From the NCBI GenBank assembly GCA_020718265.1, contig DYSM01000187.1, positions 1 through 5,871 of the forward strand: a stretch of DNA of 5,871 nucleotides, read 5' to 3'. This document shows positions 1-5,532 of this stretch, one piece after another. A model generated the notes under the pieces. The model was not told the DNA's origin. It searched no databases and worked only from the letters and a program-made list of their open reading frames with translations. Source of the stretch: Draconibacterium orientale (lineage in GTDB: Bacteria > Bacteroidota > Bacteroidia > Bacteroidales > JAADGE01). The number at the start of each line of letters is the position of its first letter. The stretch's first letter is position 1. Position numbers and translations under genes: made by a program.

Positions 1-54
1 TTACAAACTTTATGAACTTTACAAACTTTATGAACTTTACAAACTTTATGAACT
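1..54. repeat. 18-bp tandem repeat, three perfect copies
   Basis: Three exact copies of TTACAAACTTTATGAACT stand head to tail from the first base, so the array probably continues beyond the left edge. Each 18-mer is made of two related 9-mers, TTACAAACT and TTATGAACT, which differ at two positions. A decayed copy (ACCGAACTT) follows at 56-64 and touches the stop codon of the prolyl isomerase gene. The unit is a multiple of three and leaves some frames open on both strands, but nothing supports translation. I read it as a non-coding minisatellite in the 3' flank of the minus-strand gene. Confidence 0.9.
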
Positions 55-62
55 TACCGAAC

Positions 63-737
63 TTATTTTACGATTCCGAGCAGTTCGACTTGAAAAATCA
101 AAGTACTGAATGGTTTAATGTCGCCGCCGGCGCCGCGTGAGCCGTAAGCCAAGTCCGCAGGAATGTAAAGTTCCCATTTCGAGCCGACGGGCATGAGTTG
201 CAACGCTTCTGTCCAACCTTTTATCACTTGCGTAACGCCAAATTCTGCCGGTTCTCCGCGGTCATACGAGCTGTCGAATTTTGTGCCGTTGATGAGCGTA
301 CCGCTGTAATGCACTCTTACTTTGTCCGTTGCAACGGGTTTTACACCTGTTCCTTCGGTGATAACTTTGTATTGCAAGCCGCTGTTTGTGGTTTTCACGC
401 CTGCTTTTTTTCCGTTTTCTGCAAGAAATTTTTTGCCTTCTTCTACGGCTTCTTTATGATTTTCAGATTCTTTGTCTTCAAAGAATTTTTGTATGGTTTC
501 GTTGGCTTGCTCGCCCGTCATTTTTGCCTGATTTTTGTAAAAATCGTGAAATGCTTTGCCAATTGCCGCCGGACTGATGTTGTCAATATTCTGACTTTTC
601 AGATTTTCTGCGATGCTGATACCGAAGGCATAACTAACTGTGTCTGTGTAAGTTTCGAGTTTTACATTGTCGAATTTTTGAGCTTCGTTCTCCATGTATA
701 AAAATGTTAAAAGTGAAAGAAATAAAATGCGTTTCAT
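63..737 (-). CDS. Exported FKBP-type peptidyl-prolyl cis-trans isomerase (FkpA/Mip-like)
   Basis: This enzyme catalyses cis-trans isomerisation of Xaa-Pro bonds and, in the FkpA/Mip group, assists folding of exported proteins as a dimer. The 224-residue product starts with a signal peptide (MKRILFLSLLTFLY, ending near EAQ20). Residues about 25-115 form a charged, helical FKBP_N-type dimerisation region and about 122-222 form the FKBP catalytic domain. Aligned with human FKBP12, the pocket residues are Y144, F154, D155, R160, F166, V171, I172, W175, Y198 and F215, all conserved, so it should be active. The frame stays open to 794 (19 more residues), but that extension puts a polar segment before the signal peptide and reaches upstream of the likely promoter, so I choose the ATG at 737. 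The gene is divergent from the lipoprotein pair. Cell location (periplasm or outer surface) is inferred, since the signal peptide ends in an unusually polar MENEAQ stretch and cleavage is not certain. Confidence 0.93.
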   Translation of the reverse strand: MKRILFLSLLTFLYMENEAQKFDNVKLETYTDTVSYAFGISIAENLKSQNIDNISPAAIGKAFHDFYKNQAKMTGEQANETIQKFFEDKESENHKEAVEEGKKFLAENGKKAGVKTTNSGLQYKVITEGTGVKPVATDKVRVHYSGTLINGTKFDSSYDRGEPAEFGVTQVIKGWTEALQLMPVGSKWELYIPADLAYGSRGAGGDIKPFSTLIFQVELLGIVK

Positions 738-746
738 TGCGATTTT

Positions 747-787
747 TGTTAAATTTTGAAGGCGTGAAAATAATGTTAAATTTTGAA
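747..787. repeat. 14-bp direct repeat in the FKBP leader/promoter
   Basis: TGTTAAATTTTGAA occurs at 747-760 and again at 774-787, a perfect repeat with a 27-bp period. The two copies flank the candidate -7 box of the FKBP gene. It may be a pair of operator sites or the scar of a small tandem duplication; the sequence does not decide. Confidence 0.8.
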
Positions 788-795
788 ACATCAAA
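765..795 (-). promoter_or_regulatory. Candidate promoter of the FKBP gene
   Basis: Read on the minus strand, TTTG (792-795) is followed after exactly 19 nt by TATTTTCA (765-772). This fits the Bacteroidota arrangement TTTG-N19-TAnnTTTG except for the last two bases of the -7 box. Transcription would start near 761, giving a leader of about 24 nt and excluding the upstream ATGs at 794 and 791. Confidence 0.4.
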
Positions 796-825
796 AAAGC
801 TAAGCAATTTTAACTAAAATTCTTG

Positions 826-833
826 TATTTTTG
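826..833 (+). promoter_or_regulatory. Bacteroidota -7 box upstream of the first lipoprotein gene
   Basis: TATTTTTG matches the consensus TAnnTTTG exactly. No TTTG lies 19-21 nt upstream, so the -33 element is weak or absent. A start near 837 would give a leader of only about 11 nt before the ATG at 848, with no room for a usual ribosome binding site beyond an A-rich stretch. Confidence 0.55.
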
Positions 834-847
834 CAAAAAAGTTCAAA

Positions 848-1597
848 ATGAAATATCTGATATTCATTCCGTTTGTTTTTGTTGTGTTTTCACAAGCATG
901 TATCCGTCCTGCCGGTTCTGCGCCGCAATTACCTGATTCTGTGGCGTTTAACATTGAGTATTCTCTTCTGAAACAGTTAAATTCCGGTGGTTCCCATGCC
1001 AAAGCAGCATATACAGCCGCAAAAGCTTGGACTATTATTTTGGCTGATTCGGTTTTTTTGCCGTTTAACGCATATTCGGAATATAGCGCGGTTGAGCCTG
1101 AGTTACAAGAGAATGATTATTGGATGTGGAAAACTGATTTTATGCACAACGAAAAATTATATGAAACGTCGTTAGTCTGTCGAATTAAAGGAGACACAAC
1201 ATCGTGGTTTCAATATATCGGGCGCGATACGTCTATTCTAAATTACAAATGGATGGTCGGAAAAACGGTTTCGGCTAACGATTCTGCTTACTGGGAAGTG
1301 TCTGATCATCCGTTTAATGCGCTTAATCGCGGGTATTATTTAGCTGTCAAAAAAAATGAGGTCGGACTGTTAAAACGTGTCGGATACGCAACCATATATA
1401 TAGAGGTGTCCGATGTGCAGGTTGAATCGTATAATTTGCTCTGGACGGTGCGAACCGGAGCAGGCGAATTTATCGACATCTATTTGAATAGTGAAGATTT
1501 GTCTGGCAAAATTCGGTCTGTTTCCGGCTTTGGCGACGAGACTTGGCATTGTTGGGACGAAAATCTCAAAAATATCGACTGTGAATCTTCAAAATAA
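848..1597 (+). CDS. Lipoprotein of unrecognised family, paralogue of the next gene
   Basis: I do not recognise a named family. The 249-residue product starts with a hydrophobic signal peptide ending in a lipobox (S-Q-A-C18), so a lipid-anchored envelope protein is likely. The residues after the cysteine (IRPAGSAP) lack the acidic export signal seen in its neighbour, which would favour a periplasm-facing anchor. The mature part is rich in aromatic residues and alternating polar/hydrophobic stretches, suggesting a mainly beta fold. It shares a collinear set of motifs with the product of 1662-2444: LPxxAYxE (71-78), WxWxxDF (92-98), GDxxxWxxYI (115-124), YW (148-149) and F-x-D-E-x-W-H-C-W-D-E (228-238) with a further Cys245. 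Cys235 and Cys245 could form a disulfide. The ATG at 848 is chosen because it begins the signal peptide and sits just after a -7 box. The 64-bp gap suggests co-transcription with the next gene. Function unknown. Confidence 0.88.
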   Translation: MKYLIFIPFVFVVFSQACIRPAGSAPQLPDSVAFNIEYSLLKQLNSGGSHAKAAYTAAKAWTIILADSVFLPFNAYSEYSAVEPELQENDYWMWKTDFMHNEKLYETSLVCRIKGDTTSWFQYIGRDTSILNYKWMVGKTVSANDSAYWEVSDHPFNALNRGYYLAVKKNEVGLLKRVGYATIYIEVSDVQVESYNLLWTVRTGAGEFIDIYLNSEDLSGKIRSVSGFGDETWHCWDENLKNIDCESSK

Positions 1598-1608
1598 TAT
1601 ACTTTCCA

Positions 1609-1657
1609 TAGTTTTTTTTCGTATTTTAGATATTAGTTTTTTTTATTAAATTTTAGA
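1609..1657 (+). repeat. Duplicated T-rich leader segment between the lipoprotein genes
   Basis: TAG followed by eight T and ending in TTTTAGA occurs at 1609-1630 and 1634-1657, forming an imperfect direct repeat that fills most of the spacer before the second lipoprotein gene. There is no hairpin before either T tract, so these do not look like intrinsic terminators, and no TAnnTTTG box is present. This favours read-through from the first gene. Confidence 0.45.
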
Positions 1658-1661
1658 AATT

Positions 1662-2444
1662 ATGAAGACGAATGTAAGACAGATTTTTCTTGCGCTTTTG
1701 GCGATACTTTTCGTGGCGCAATCCTGTAAAAAAGAAGATGAAGGCACGCCGCCGGAAATTCCGCCGGCAGATGCGGCATTTAAAATTTCTACCGATGATT
1801 TTAATAACTCCTCCAAAGGTATGGCGAATTGGGGAAACGCTGCAATTCACGTATTTGTATGGCAAACAGCCATAAATTTAACAATGGTGCTACCGGTTGC
1901 GGCTTATGCCGAAGCTGTGAAGAACCACGAACCCGAATACATCGGCGAACAAACGTGGGAATGGACTTATGATTTTACCGTTTTGGTAAAACATTCCGCA
2001 AAACTACACGGCACAGTGCGCGGCGATTCCGTCGATTGGAAAATGTATATTTCAAAAGAAGGTGCGTTTGAAAATTTCTTGTGGTATACCGGCACGAGCG
2101 CATACAACGGAACAGGCGGCTACTGGGATTTGGTAAAATCACCGACAGAAACTGGGAATTGGTTGCACATCGATTGGAAACGCAACAACGATGAAACCGG
2201 CTATATAAAATATTCCGGCGTAAAAAACGGCTCCGACATTTACGGCGATTACATTCATGCAGAGCGCACAGGTAACGACCTCGATGCAAAATATGACATA
2301 CGCGATGCGTCTGAAAGCAAAGATGTCTTCATTGAATGGAGCACTCAATTTAAAAACGGCAAAATAAAAAGCTCAAAACTTTTTAGTGATGAAAATTGGC
2401 ATTGCTGGGACGAATCGCTCCAAGATGTTGATTGTGCAAAGTAA
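1662..2444 (+). CDS. Probable surface lipoprotein, paralogue of the preceding gene
   Basis: The 260-residue product has a signal peptide with the lipobox A-Q-S-C22, followed at once by KKEDEG. Charged, acid-rich residues right after the lipid-bearing cysteine are the known export signal that sends Bacteroidota lipoproteins to the cell surface, so surface display is a reasonable inference. A proline-rich linker (30-37) precedes a tryptophan- and tyrosine-rich, probably beta-rich body. Motifs match the preceding protein in order and spacing: LPxxAYxE (77-84), WxWxxDF (99-105), GDxxxWxxYI (121-130), YW (154-155) and F-x-D-E-x-W-H-C-W-D-E (241-251), with Cys248 and Cys258 ten residues apart as in the paralogue. 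Outside the motifs the two are strongly diverged, so the duplication is old or selection has been relaxed. I cannot assign a function; a ligand-binding or adhesin-like role is only speculation. Confidence 0.9.
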   Translation: MKTNVRQIFLALLAILFVAQSCKKEDEGTPPEIPPADAAFKISTDDFNNSSKGMANWGNAAIHVFVWQTAINLTMVLPVAAYAEAVKNHEPEYIGEQTWEWTYDFTVLVKHSAKLHGTVRGDSVDWKMYISKEGAFENFLWYTGTSAYNGTGGYWDLVKSPTETGNWLHIDWKRNNDETGYIKYSGVKNGSDIYGDYIHAERTGNDLDAKYDIRDASESKDVFIEWSTQFKNGKIKSSKLFSDENWHCWDESLQDVDCAK

Positions 2445-2518
2445 TTTTGTGTTTGTATGAAAACATGTAAATATTTGACATTATGTGTGTTATAGTTATT
2501 TTTTCAATCGAACATTAT

Positions 2519-2554
2519 GTCATTTAGTGGTCATAAATGGTCAAAAAGTAGTCA
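2519..2554. repeat. Degenerate 10-11-bp repeat (T[GA]GTCA units)
   Basis: GTCA recurs at 2519, 2530, 2540 and 2551, that is with steps of 11, 10 and 11 bp. The units read approximately TGTCATTTAG, TGGTCATAAA, TGGTCAAAAAG and TAGTCATTCA. The array sits in the 282-bp spacer between two convergent genes. The roughly one-helical-turn period could suit a DNA-binding protein, but a decayed minisatellite explains it as well. The rest of the spacer is AT-rich and shows no gene. Confidence 0.6.
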
Positions 2555-2688
2555 TTCATAGTTTTTTATTAAATTTCAATTGAATTTCTACAAAATTTCT
2601 AAAAATATTCGGAACGAAATATTGCTATATCGTAAAGAATTTCAATAAGTTATGAGTTTTCTTACAACGATTGTTTAGAAAATGAATT

Positions 2689-2718
2689 TTGCCAAAGTTC
2701 TGCTTTGGCAATTTTTTT
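2689..2718 (+). terminator. Hairpin plus T tract, likely intrinsic terminator
   Basis: TTGCCAAAG (2689-2697) and CTTTGGCAA (2703-2711) form a perfect 9-bp stem around the loop TTCTG, followed by seven T (2712-2718). On the plus strand this is a textbook terminator for the lipoprotein genes, although about 245 nt beyond their stop codon. It also lies 15 bp past the permease stop codon on the minus strand, where the tract after the stem is less U-rich, so it may work in both directions. Confidence 0.75.
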
Positions 2719-2726
2719 GAGAACTT

Positions 2727-3971
2727 TTAAACACTCGACATTGCTTCCACCGGATCCATTTTTGCGGCTTTGCGCGCCGGAGCAATGCCTGAAATTATTC
2801 CGATGCTTACCGACAGCACAATTCCGGAAATCACGTTGCCTTTGCTCATTTCAAAGCCCATATCTGTACCGGCATTCATAGCCATAACTATCAGATATAC
2901 AACAGATAAGCCGATAATTCCGCCCAAGAGAGACAGTACAACAGCTTCGGACAAAAATTGCATTAAAATATACCAACGTTTCGCACCTAACGCTTTCTGA
3001 ATGCCGATAATGCGCGTTTGTTCTTTCACGGAAACGAACATTATATTTGCAATGCCGAATCCGCCGACTAAAATTGAAAATCCGCCGATAATGATTCCGA
3101 CCAAATCCACCATAATAAAAATACCTTTGAACCCTTCGGCAATCAAACTTGCCTGATTAAGCGCAAAATCGTCATCCTGAGTTGGTTTTAAGTGTCGATA
3201 TGCACGCATAAGTGCTTGAATTTCAGCTTTTAACTCTTCCGCATCCATTCCGGCTCGCGGTTCTGCCATAATCATAGGTCCGCCGTCTTGGTTTTTGATG
3301 TTTACGATTCGGCGCATAAACATCACGGGCAACATCACAGTTTTATCCAGCGACATGCTGAACATATCTTCGCCTTCTTTGCCAAAAATTCCGATGACGG
3401 TAACTTTCTTGCCGTCCACCGTAACTGTCTTACCGATAGGATATTCGCCCTGAAAAATCTCTTCTGCAATTGTATAACCGAGCATGGCAACATTTCGTCC
3501 GTGTTCAGTTTCAAATTCCGTGAAAAATCGACCTTGTGAAAGCTCAAAATCTTTGATTTTTGAATAATCGTAATCCACGCCGTTGATGCTTGCATTTGAT
3601 GCCACGTTGTTTCTGTATTTCAGCGTCTTAGCTGCAAAAACCATGAAACAGAACGATTCTCCGATTTTGGATTTTTCGCGCAAAAATTTAGCCTCTTCAG
3701 GCGCGGGCACAGGGCGTTTGATGTAGTCCCACCACGCGTAATCGCCGCCGAATTGCCAAGGCCATTTTTGAATGTAAATAACATTGTCGCCCAAGCTGCC
3801 GATGCTGTTTTTGATGGAGCGTTCCAATGAGCCGATGACTGTGAAAACCGTTATCATGGCAAAAATGCCGATGCTGATGCCGAGTAATGACAAGAACGAA
3901 CGCAATTTGTTGGATTTCAACGAATTAACGGCATGTAAAAAACTTTCTTTCAGCAAAAAAACGAACTGCAT
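2727..3971 (-). CDS. ABC transporter permease, MacB/FtsX type
   Basis: The 414-residue protein has the layout of MacB-type permeases: one transmembrane helix near the N-terminus (about 26-47), a large extracytoplasmic MacB core domain (about 50-280), then three more helices (about 284-312, 342-364 and 380-397). Family hallmarks are EQTRIIGIQKALGAKR (317-332) between helices two and three, where the partner ATPase docks, and APARKAAKMDPVEAM (397-411) at the C-terminus. Such permeases do not carry substrate through a channel; they transmit ATP-driven motion across the inner membrane to export peptides, lipoproteins or small molecules or to signal. Length is typical. No ATPase or membrane-fusion gene lies next to it within the window; it is alone between a convergent and a divergent neighbour. 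The start at 3971 begins the conserved FLLKESFLHAVNSLKSNKLR segment and lies about 15 nt from the inferred transcription start. Substrate unknown. Confidence 0.93.
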   Translation of the reverse strand: MQFVFLLKESFLHAVNSLKSNKLRSFLSLLGISIGIFAMITVFTVIGSLERSIKNSIGSLGDNVIYIQKWPWQFGGDYAWWDYIKRPVPAPEEAKFLREKSKIGESFCFMVFAAKTLKYRNNVASNASINGVDYDYSKIKDFELSQGRFFTEFETEHGRNVAMLGYTIAEEIFQGEYPIGKTVTVDGKKVTVIGIFGKEGEDMFSMSLDKTVMLPVMFMRRIVNIKNQDGGPMIMAEPRAGMDAEELKAEIQALMRAYRHLKPTQDDDFALNQASLIAEGFKGIFIMVDLVGIIIGGFSILVGGFGIANIMFVSVKEQTRIIGIQKALGAKRWYILMQFLSEAVVLSLLGGIIGLSVVYLIVMAMNAGTDMGFEMSKGNVISGIVLSVSIGIISGIAPARKAAKMDPVEAMSSV

Positions 3972-3989
3972 CGGGCGAAAAATTTCTCA

Positions 3990-3997
3990 CAAAGATA
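3990..3997 (-). promoter_or_regulatory. Bacteroidota -7 box of the permease gene
   Basis: On the minus strand TATCTTTG matches TAnnTTTG exactly. Transcription would start near 3986 and leave a leader of about 15 nt. The expected -33 TTTG is not seen at 19-21 nt spacing. Confidence 0.55.
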
Positions 3998-4110
3998 AAC
4001 TAAAACCGTGTTTTACGTTATAAAGTGGACGGATAAATTGTTTGATTCAATGTTTTTCCGTAAATTGCAGCATTAGAAACTTGAAATTAGAAATTATACA
4101 ATAGCAACAA

Positions 4111-4118
4111 TAAATTTG
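4111..4118 (+). promoter_or_regulatory. Bacteroidota -7 box of the small secreted-protein gene
   Basis: TAAATTTG matches TAnnTTTG exactly, with TTAG (a poor -33 element) 20 nt upstream at 4087-4090. A start near 4122 gives a leader of about 40 nt before the ATG at 4162 and places the in-frame ATG at 4123 at the very 5' end, supporting the downstream start. Confidence 0.6.
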
Positions 4119-4125
4119 TAACTTG

Positions 4126-4153
4126 ATTTTTTTAAATATAATTTTTTTAAATA
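4126..4153 (+). repeat. 13-bp direct repeat in the leader of the secreted-protein gene
   Basis: ATTTTTTTAAATA is present at 4126-4138 and 4141-4153, a perfect repeat with a 15-bp period. It makes up most of the predicted untranslated leader and holds two runs of seven T. It may be a slippage product or affect translation by keeping the leader unstructured. Confidence 0.8.
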
Positions 4154-4161
4154 GAATAGCG

Positions 4162-4584
4162 ATGAAGAATTTCGTGTTATTGACATTAATTACTTGGTTA
4201 TCAGCAGGTTTGTTTGCGCAATCGAGTCTCAAAGTGTATTCACTTTTGAAAAGTGAGTCGTCGCACGTGAAGTTGTTTCTTAATGATATTCAGCAAGATT
4301 CGGAATATGCTGCGGAAGCCGAAATTACAGATTTAGCTCTCGGTACTTACGAACTACGAGTTACGTTTAATGCGGATTCGATTGCGGATGTGATTGAGCA
4401 AGTGGTAGTTGAGCCACATACAGCAATTGTATTTCGCGTGGAAGAAAAAACCGCGATGGGCAAAGAGATGGGCACTTTGGGCAGAAGCATGGGGCGCGTG
4501 TTCGGAACGGTAAAAGACGACGAAGAAGAAGGCTTGGTTGAACACTATAAAATCGTCAAAGTTTCGGAAACGAAGACGAAATAA
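4162..4584 (+). CDS. Small secreted protein, possible beta-sandwich domain
   Basis: The 140-residue product starts with a clear signal peptide (MKNFVLLTLITWLSAGLFAQ) and has no lipobox, so it is probably periplasmic or secreted. Residues 22-94 read as alternating beta strands (VKLFLND, EAEITDLALGTYELRVTF, AIVFRV) in the style of PEGA-like domains or of the N-terminal domain that precedes DUF4476 in some Bacteroidota proteins; this likeness is from memory and unconfirmed. A Met/Gly-rich stretch (99-115) and an acidic run (DDEEEG, 119-124) follow. The frame is open from 4123, adding 13 residues, but the ATG at 4162 begins the signal peptide and sits well downstream of the -7 box. No catalytic motif is visible and the function is unknown. 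It converges on the agmatinase gene. Confidence 0.8.
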   Translation: MKNFVLLTLITWLSAGLFAQSSLKVYSLLKSESSHVKLFLNDIQQDSEYAAEAEITDLALGTYELRVTFNADSIADVIEQVVVEPHTAIVFRVEEKTAMGKEMGTLGRSMGRVFGTVKDDEEEGLVEHYKIVKVSETKTK

Positions 4585-4600
4585 TGAAACTTGGAAGACC

Positions 4601-4634
4601 AACTTTGCCAAAGTTATGGAACTCTGGCAAAGTT
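4601..4634. repeat. 15-bp palindrome between convergent genes
   Basis: AACTTTGCCAAAGTT (4601-4615) and AACTCTGGCAAAGTT (4620-4634) are inverted repeats with one mismatch around the loop ATGG. Each arm is itself close to palindromic. No T tract follows on either strand, so it is not a classical terminator, but its place between two convergent stop codons suggests a bidirectional transcription end. It shares TTTGCCAAAGTT with the hairpin at 2689-2711. Confidence 0.85.
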
Positions 4635-4650
4635 ATATAGTCTGATATTC

Positions 4651-4671
4651 ACAAGGTTACAAGGTTACAAG
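4651..4671. repeat. 8-bp tandem repeat ACAAGGTT over the agmatinase stop codon
   Basis: ACAAGGTT occurs at 4651-4658 and 4659-4666, followed by ACAAG at 4667-4671. The array covers the stop codon of the agmatinase gene (4665-4667) and its last codon and a third. On the minus strand each unit supplies a TAA, so gain or loss of units would not alter the protein. Confidence 0.8.
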
Positions 4672-5510
4672 CAAAATTTGTAGCTCAACATTTTGTAATA
4701 CAATTTTGCAGCCAAGAAATCCGGTGCTTTGAAACCCGAAATTGGTGCAAGTTCTACGAGGTCGAAGCCTACAACTTCCTTTTGTTCAAATACTTGGCGC
4801 AAATATTGAATCACCGGATTCCACAACATTCCGCCCGGTTCGGGAGTGCCGGTTGCGGGCATTATGGACGGGTCAAATACGTCTAAATCAACAGTAATAT
4901 AGACTTTATCGGTCATCATGTCGATTGTTTTTTGCATCCAATCCGTTTTGCCGTAAATTTGTTCGGCGAAGAAACATTTTTCGCGGTTAAGATACTCATT
5001 TTCACAGGCATCCATGCTTCGGATTCCGATTTGGATGAGATTCGTGTTTTTCGACGCATCGTGCAGCGCGCAGGCGTGGTTGTAGGGCGTGCCCATGTAA
5101 CTTTTGCGCAAATCGGCGTGTGCATCGAGATGTAAAACCGTGAGATTTTCGTATTTTTCGTAATGCGCTTTGATTACGCCGATGCTTACCGAATGCTCTC
5201 CGCCGAATGACGTCAAAAATTTGTCGGTTTCCAAATACTTTTTCGAAGCCGAGTAAACAGCCTCAAACATCGCTTCGGGCGACGAATCTTCCGAAATTTC
5301 GGGCACAATGTGAATTGCTTTTTGGTAAACTTCCGAATCGGTTTCAATGTCGTAAAGTTCCATATTTTCGGCAGCGTTCAGAAAAGCCGTAAAGCCTTTG
5401 TCCGCGCCCTTGCCCCATGTGCTTGTGCCATCGTAAGGTATTGATTGTAAGAGAATTGCAGCCGAATCGAAATCGGCGTATTGGTCTTCTATGCCTGCAA
5501 AATTTGCCAT
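4665..5510 (-). CDS. speB: Agmatinase (ureohydrolase family)
   Basis: Agmatinase hydrolyses agmatine to putrescine and urea in the cytoplasm, using a two-manganese centre, and completes the route from arginine through agmatine to polyamines. All metal ligands of the ureohydrolase family are visible: H106 in GGEHS, D129, H131 and D133 in DAHAD, and D208 and D210 in DLDVFDP. The signatures GTSTWGKGAD (28-37), ATGTPEPGG (219-227) and DLVELAP (250-256) are also present, and 281 residues is normal. One departure is GF at 39-40 where the family usually has GP. Arginase, formiminoglutamase or guanidinobutyrase activity cannot be excluded from sequence alone, but the overall pattern is closest to Bacteroidota agmatinases. 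The ATG at 5510 is the only sensible start and gives the expected N-terminus. No arginine decarboxylase gene is in view. The gap to the upstream antitoxin gene is 22 bp without an obvious promoter, so the two may share a transcript. Confidence 0.9.
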   Translation of the reverse strand: MANFAGIEDQYADFDSAAILLQSIPYDGTSTWGKGADKGFTAFLNAAENMELYDIETDSEVYQKAIHIVPEISEDSSPEAMFEAVYSASKKYLETDKFLTSFGGEHSVSIGVIKAHYEKYENLTVLHLDAHADLRKSYMGTPYNHACALHDASKNTNLIQIGIRSMDACENEYLNREKCFFAEQIYGKTDWMQKTIDMMTDKVYITVDLDVFDPSIMPATGTPEPGGMLWNPVIQYLRQVFEQKEVVGFDLVELAPISGFKAPDFLAAKLYYKMLSYKFCL

Positions 5511-5532
5511 AAATATTCTTGTATTCTGTTTA

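Noticed and set aside
1..54. Possible CRISPR array
   Set aside because: The units are 18 bp with no spacers between them; this is a simple tandem repeat.
2..109. Open plus-strand frame encoding repeated YKLYEL followed by a short tail
   Set aside because: The frame is open only because the repeat unit is a multiple of three; it overlaps the prolyl isomerase C-terminus antisense and no start codon is seen.
198..701. Plus-strand 167-codon frame rich in Cys and Phe
   Set aside because: It lies antisense inside the prolyl isomerase gene, has no promoter or domain, and its composition is the mirror of the real coding strand.
814..1002. Minus-strand 62-codon frame over the start of the first lipoprotein gene
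   Set aside because: It is antisense to a gene with a clear signal peptide and promoter box and shows no features of its own.
1612..1644. T8 tracts as an intrinsic terminator between the lipoprotein genes
   Set aside because: No stem precedes either tract, and the spacing favours co-transcription.
1975..2348. Minus-strand frames of 104 and 69 codons
   Set aside because: Both overlap the second lipoprotein gene antisense and have an Arg/Cys-rich composition typical of shadow frames.
2457..2495. Twelve-codon frame MKTCKYLTLCVL just after a TAnnTTTG match (2442-2449)
   Set aside because: It resembles the start of a lipoprotein signal peptide and could be a relic of a lost paralogue, but it is too short and the box overlaps the stop codon of the previous gene without a -33 element.
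2770..4023. Several plus-strand and one extra minus-strand frame within the permease region
   Set aside because: All overlap the well supported permease gene, have no domain and no initiation context.
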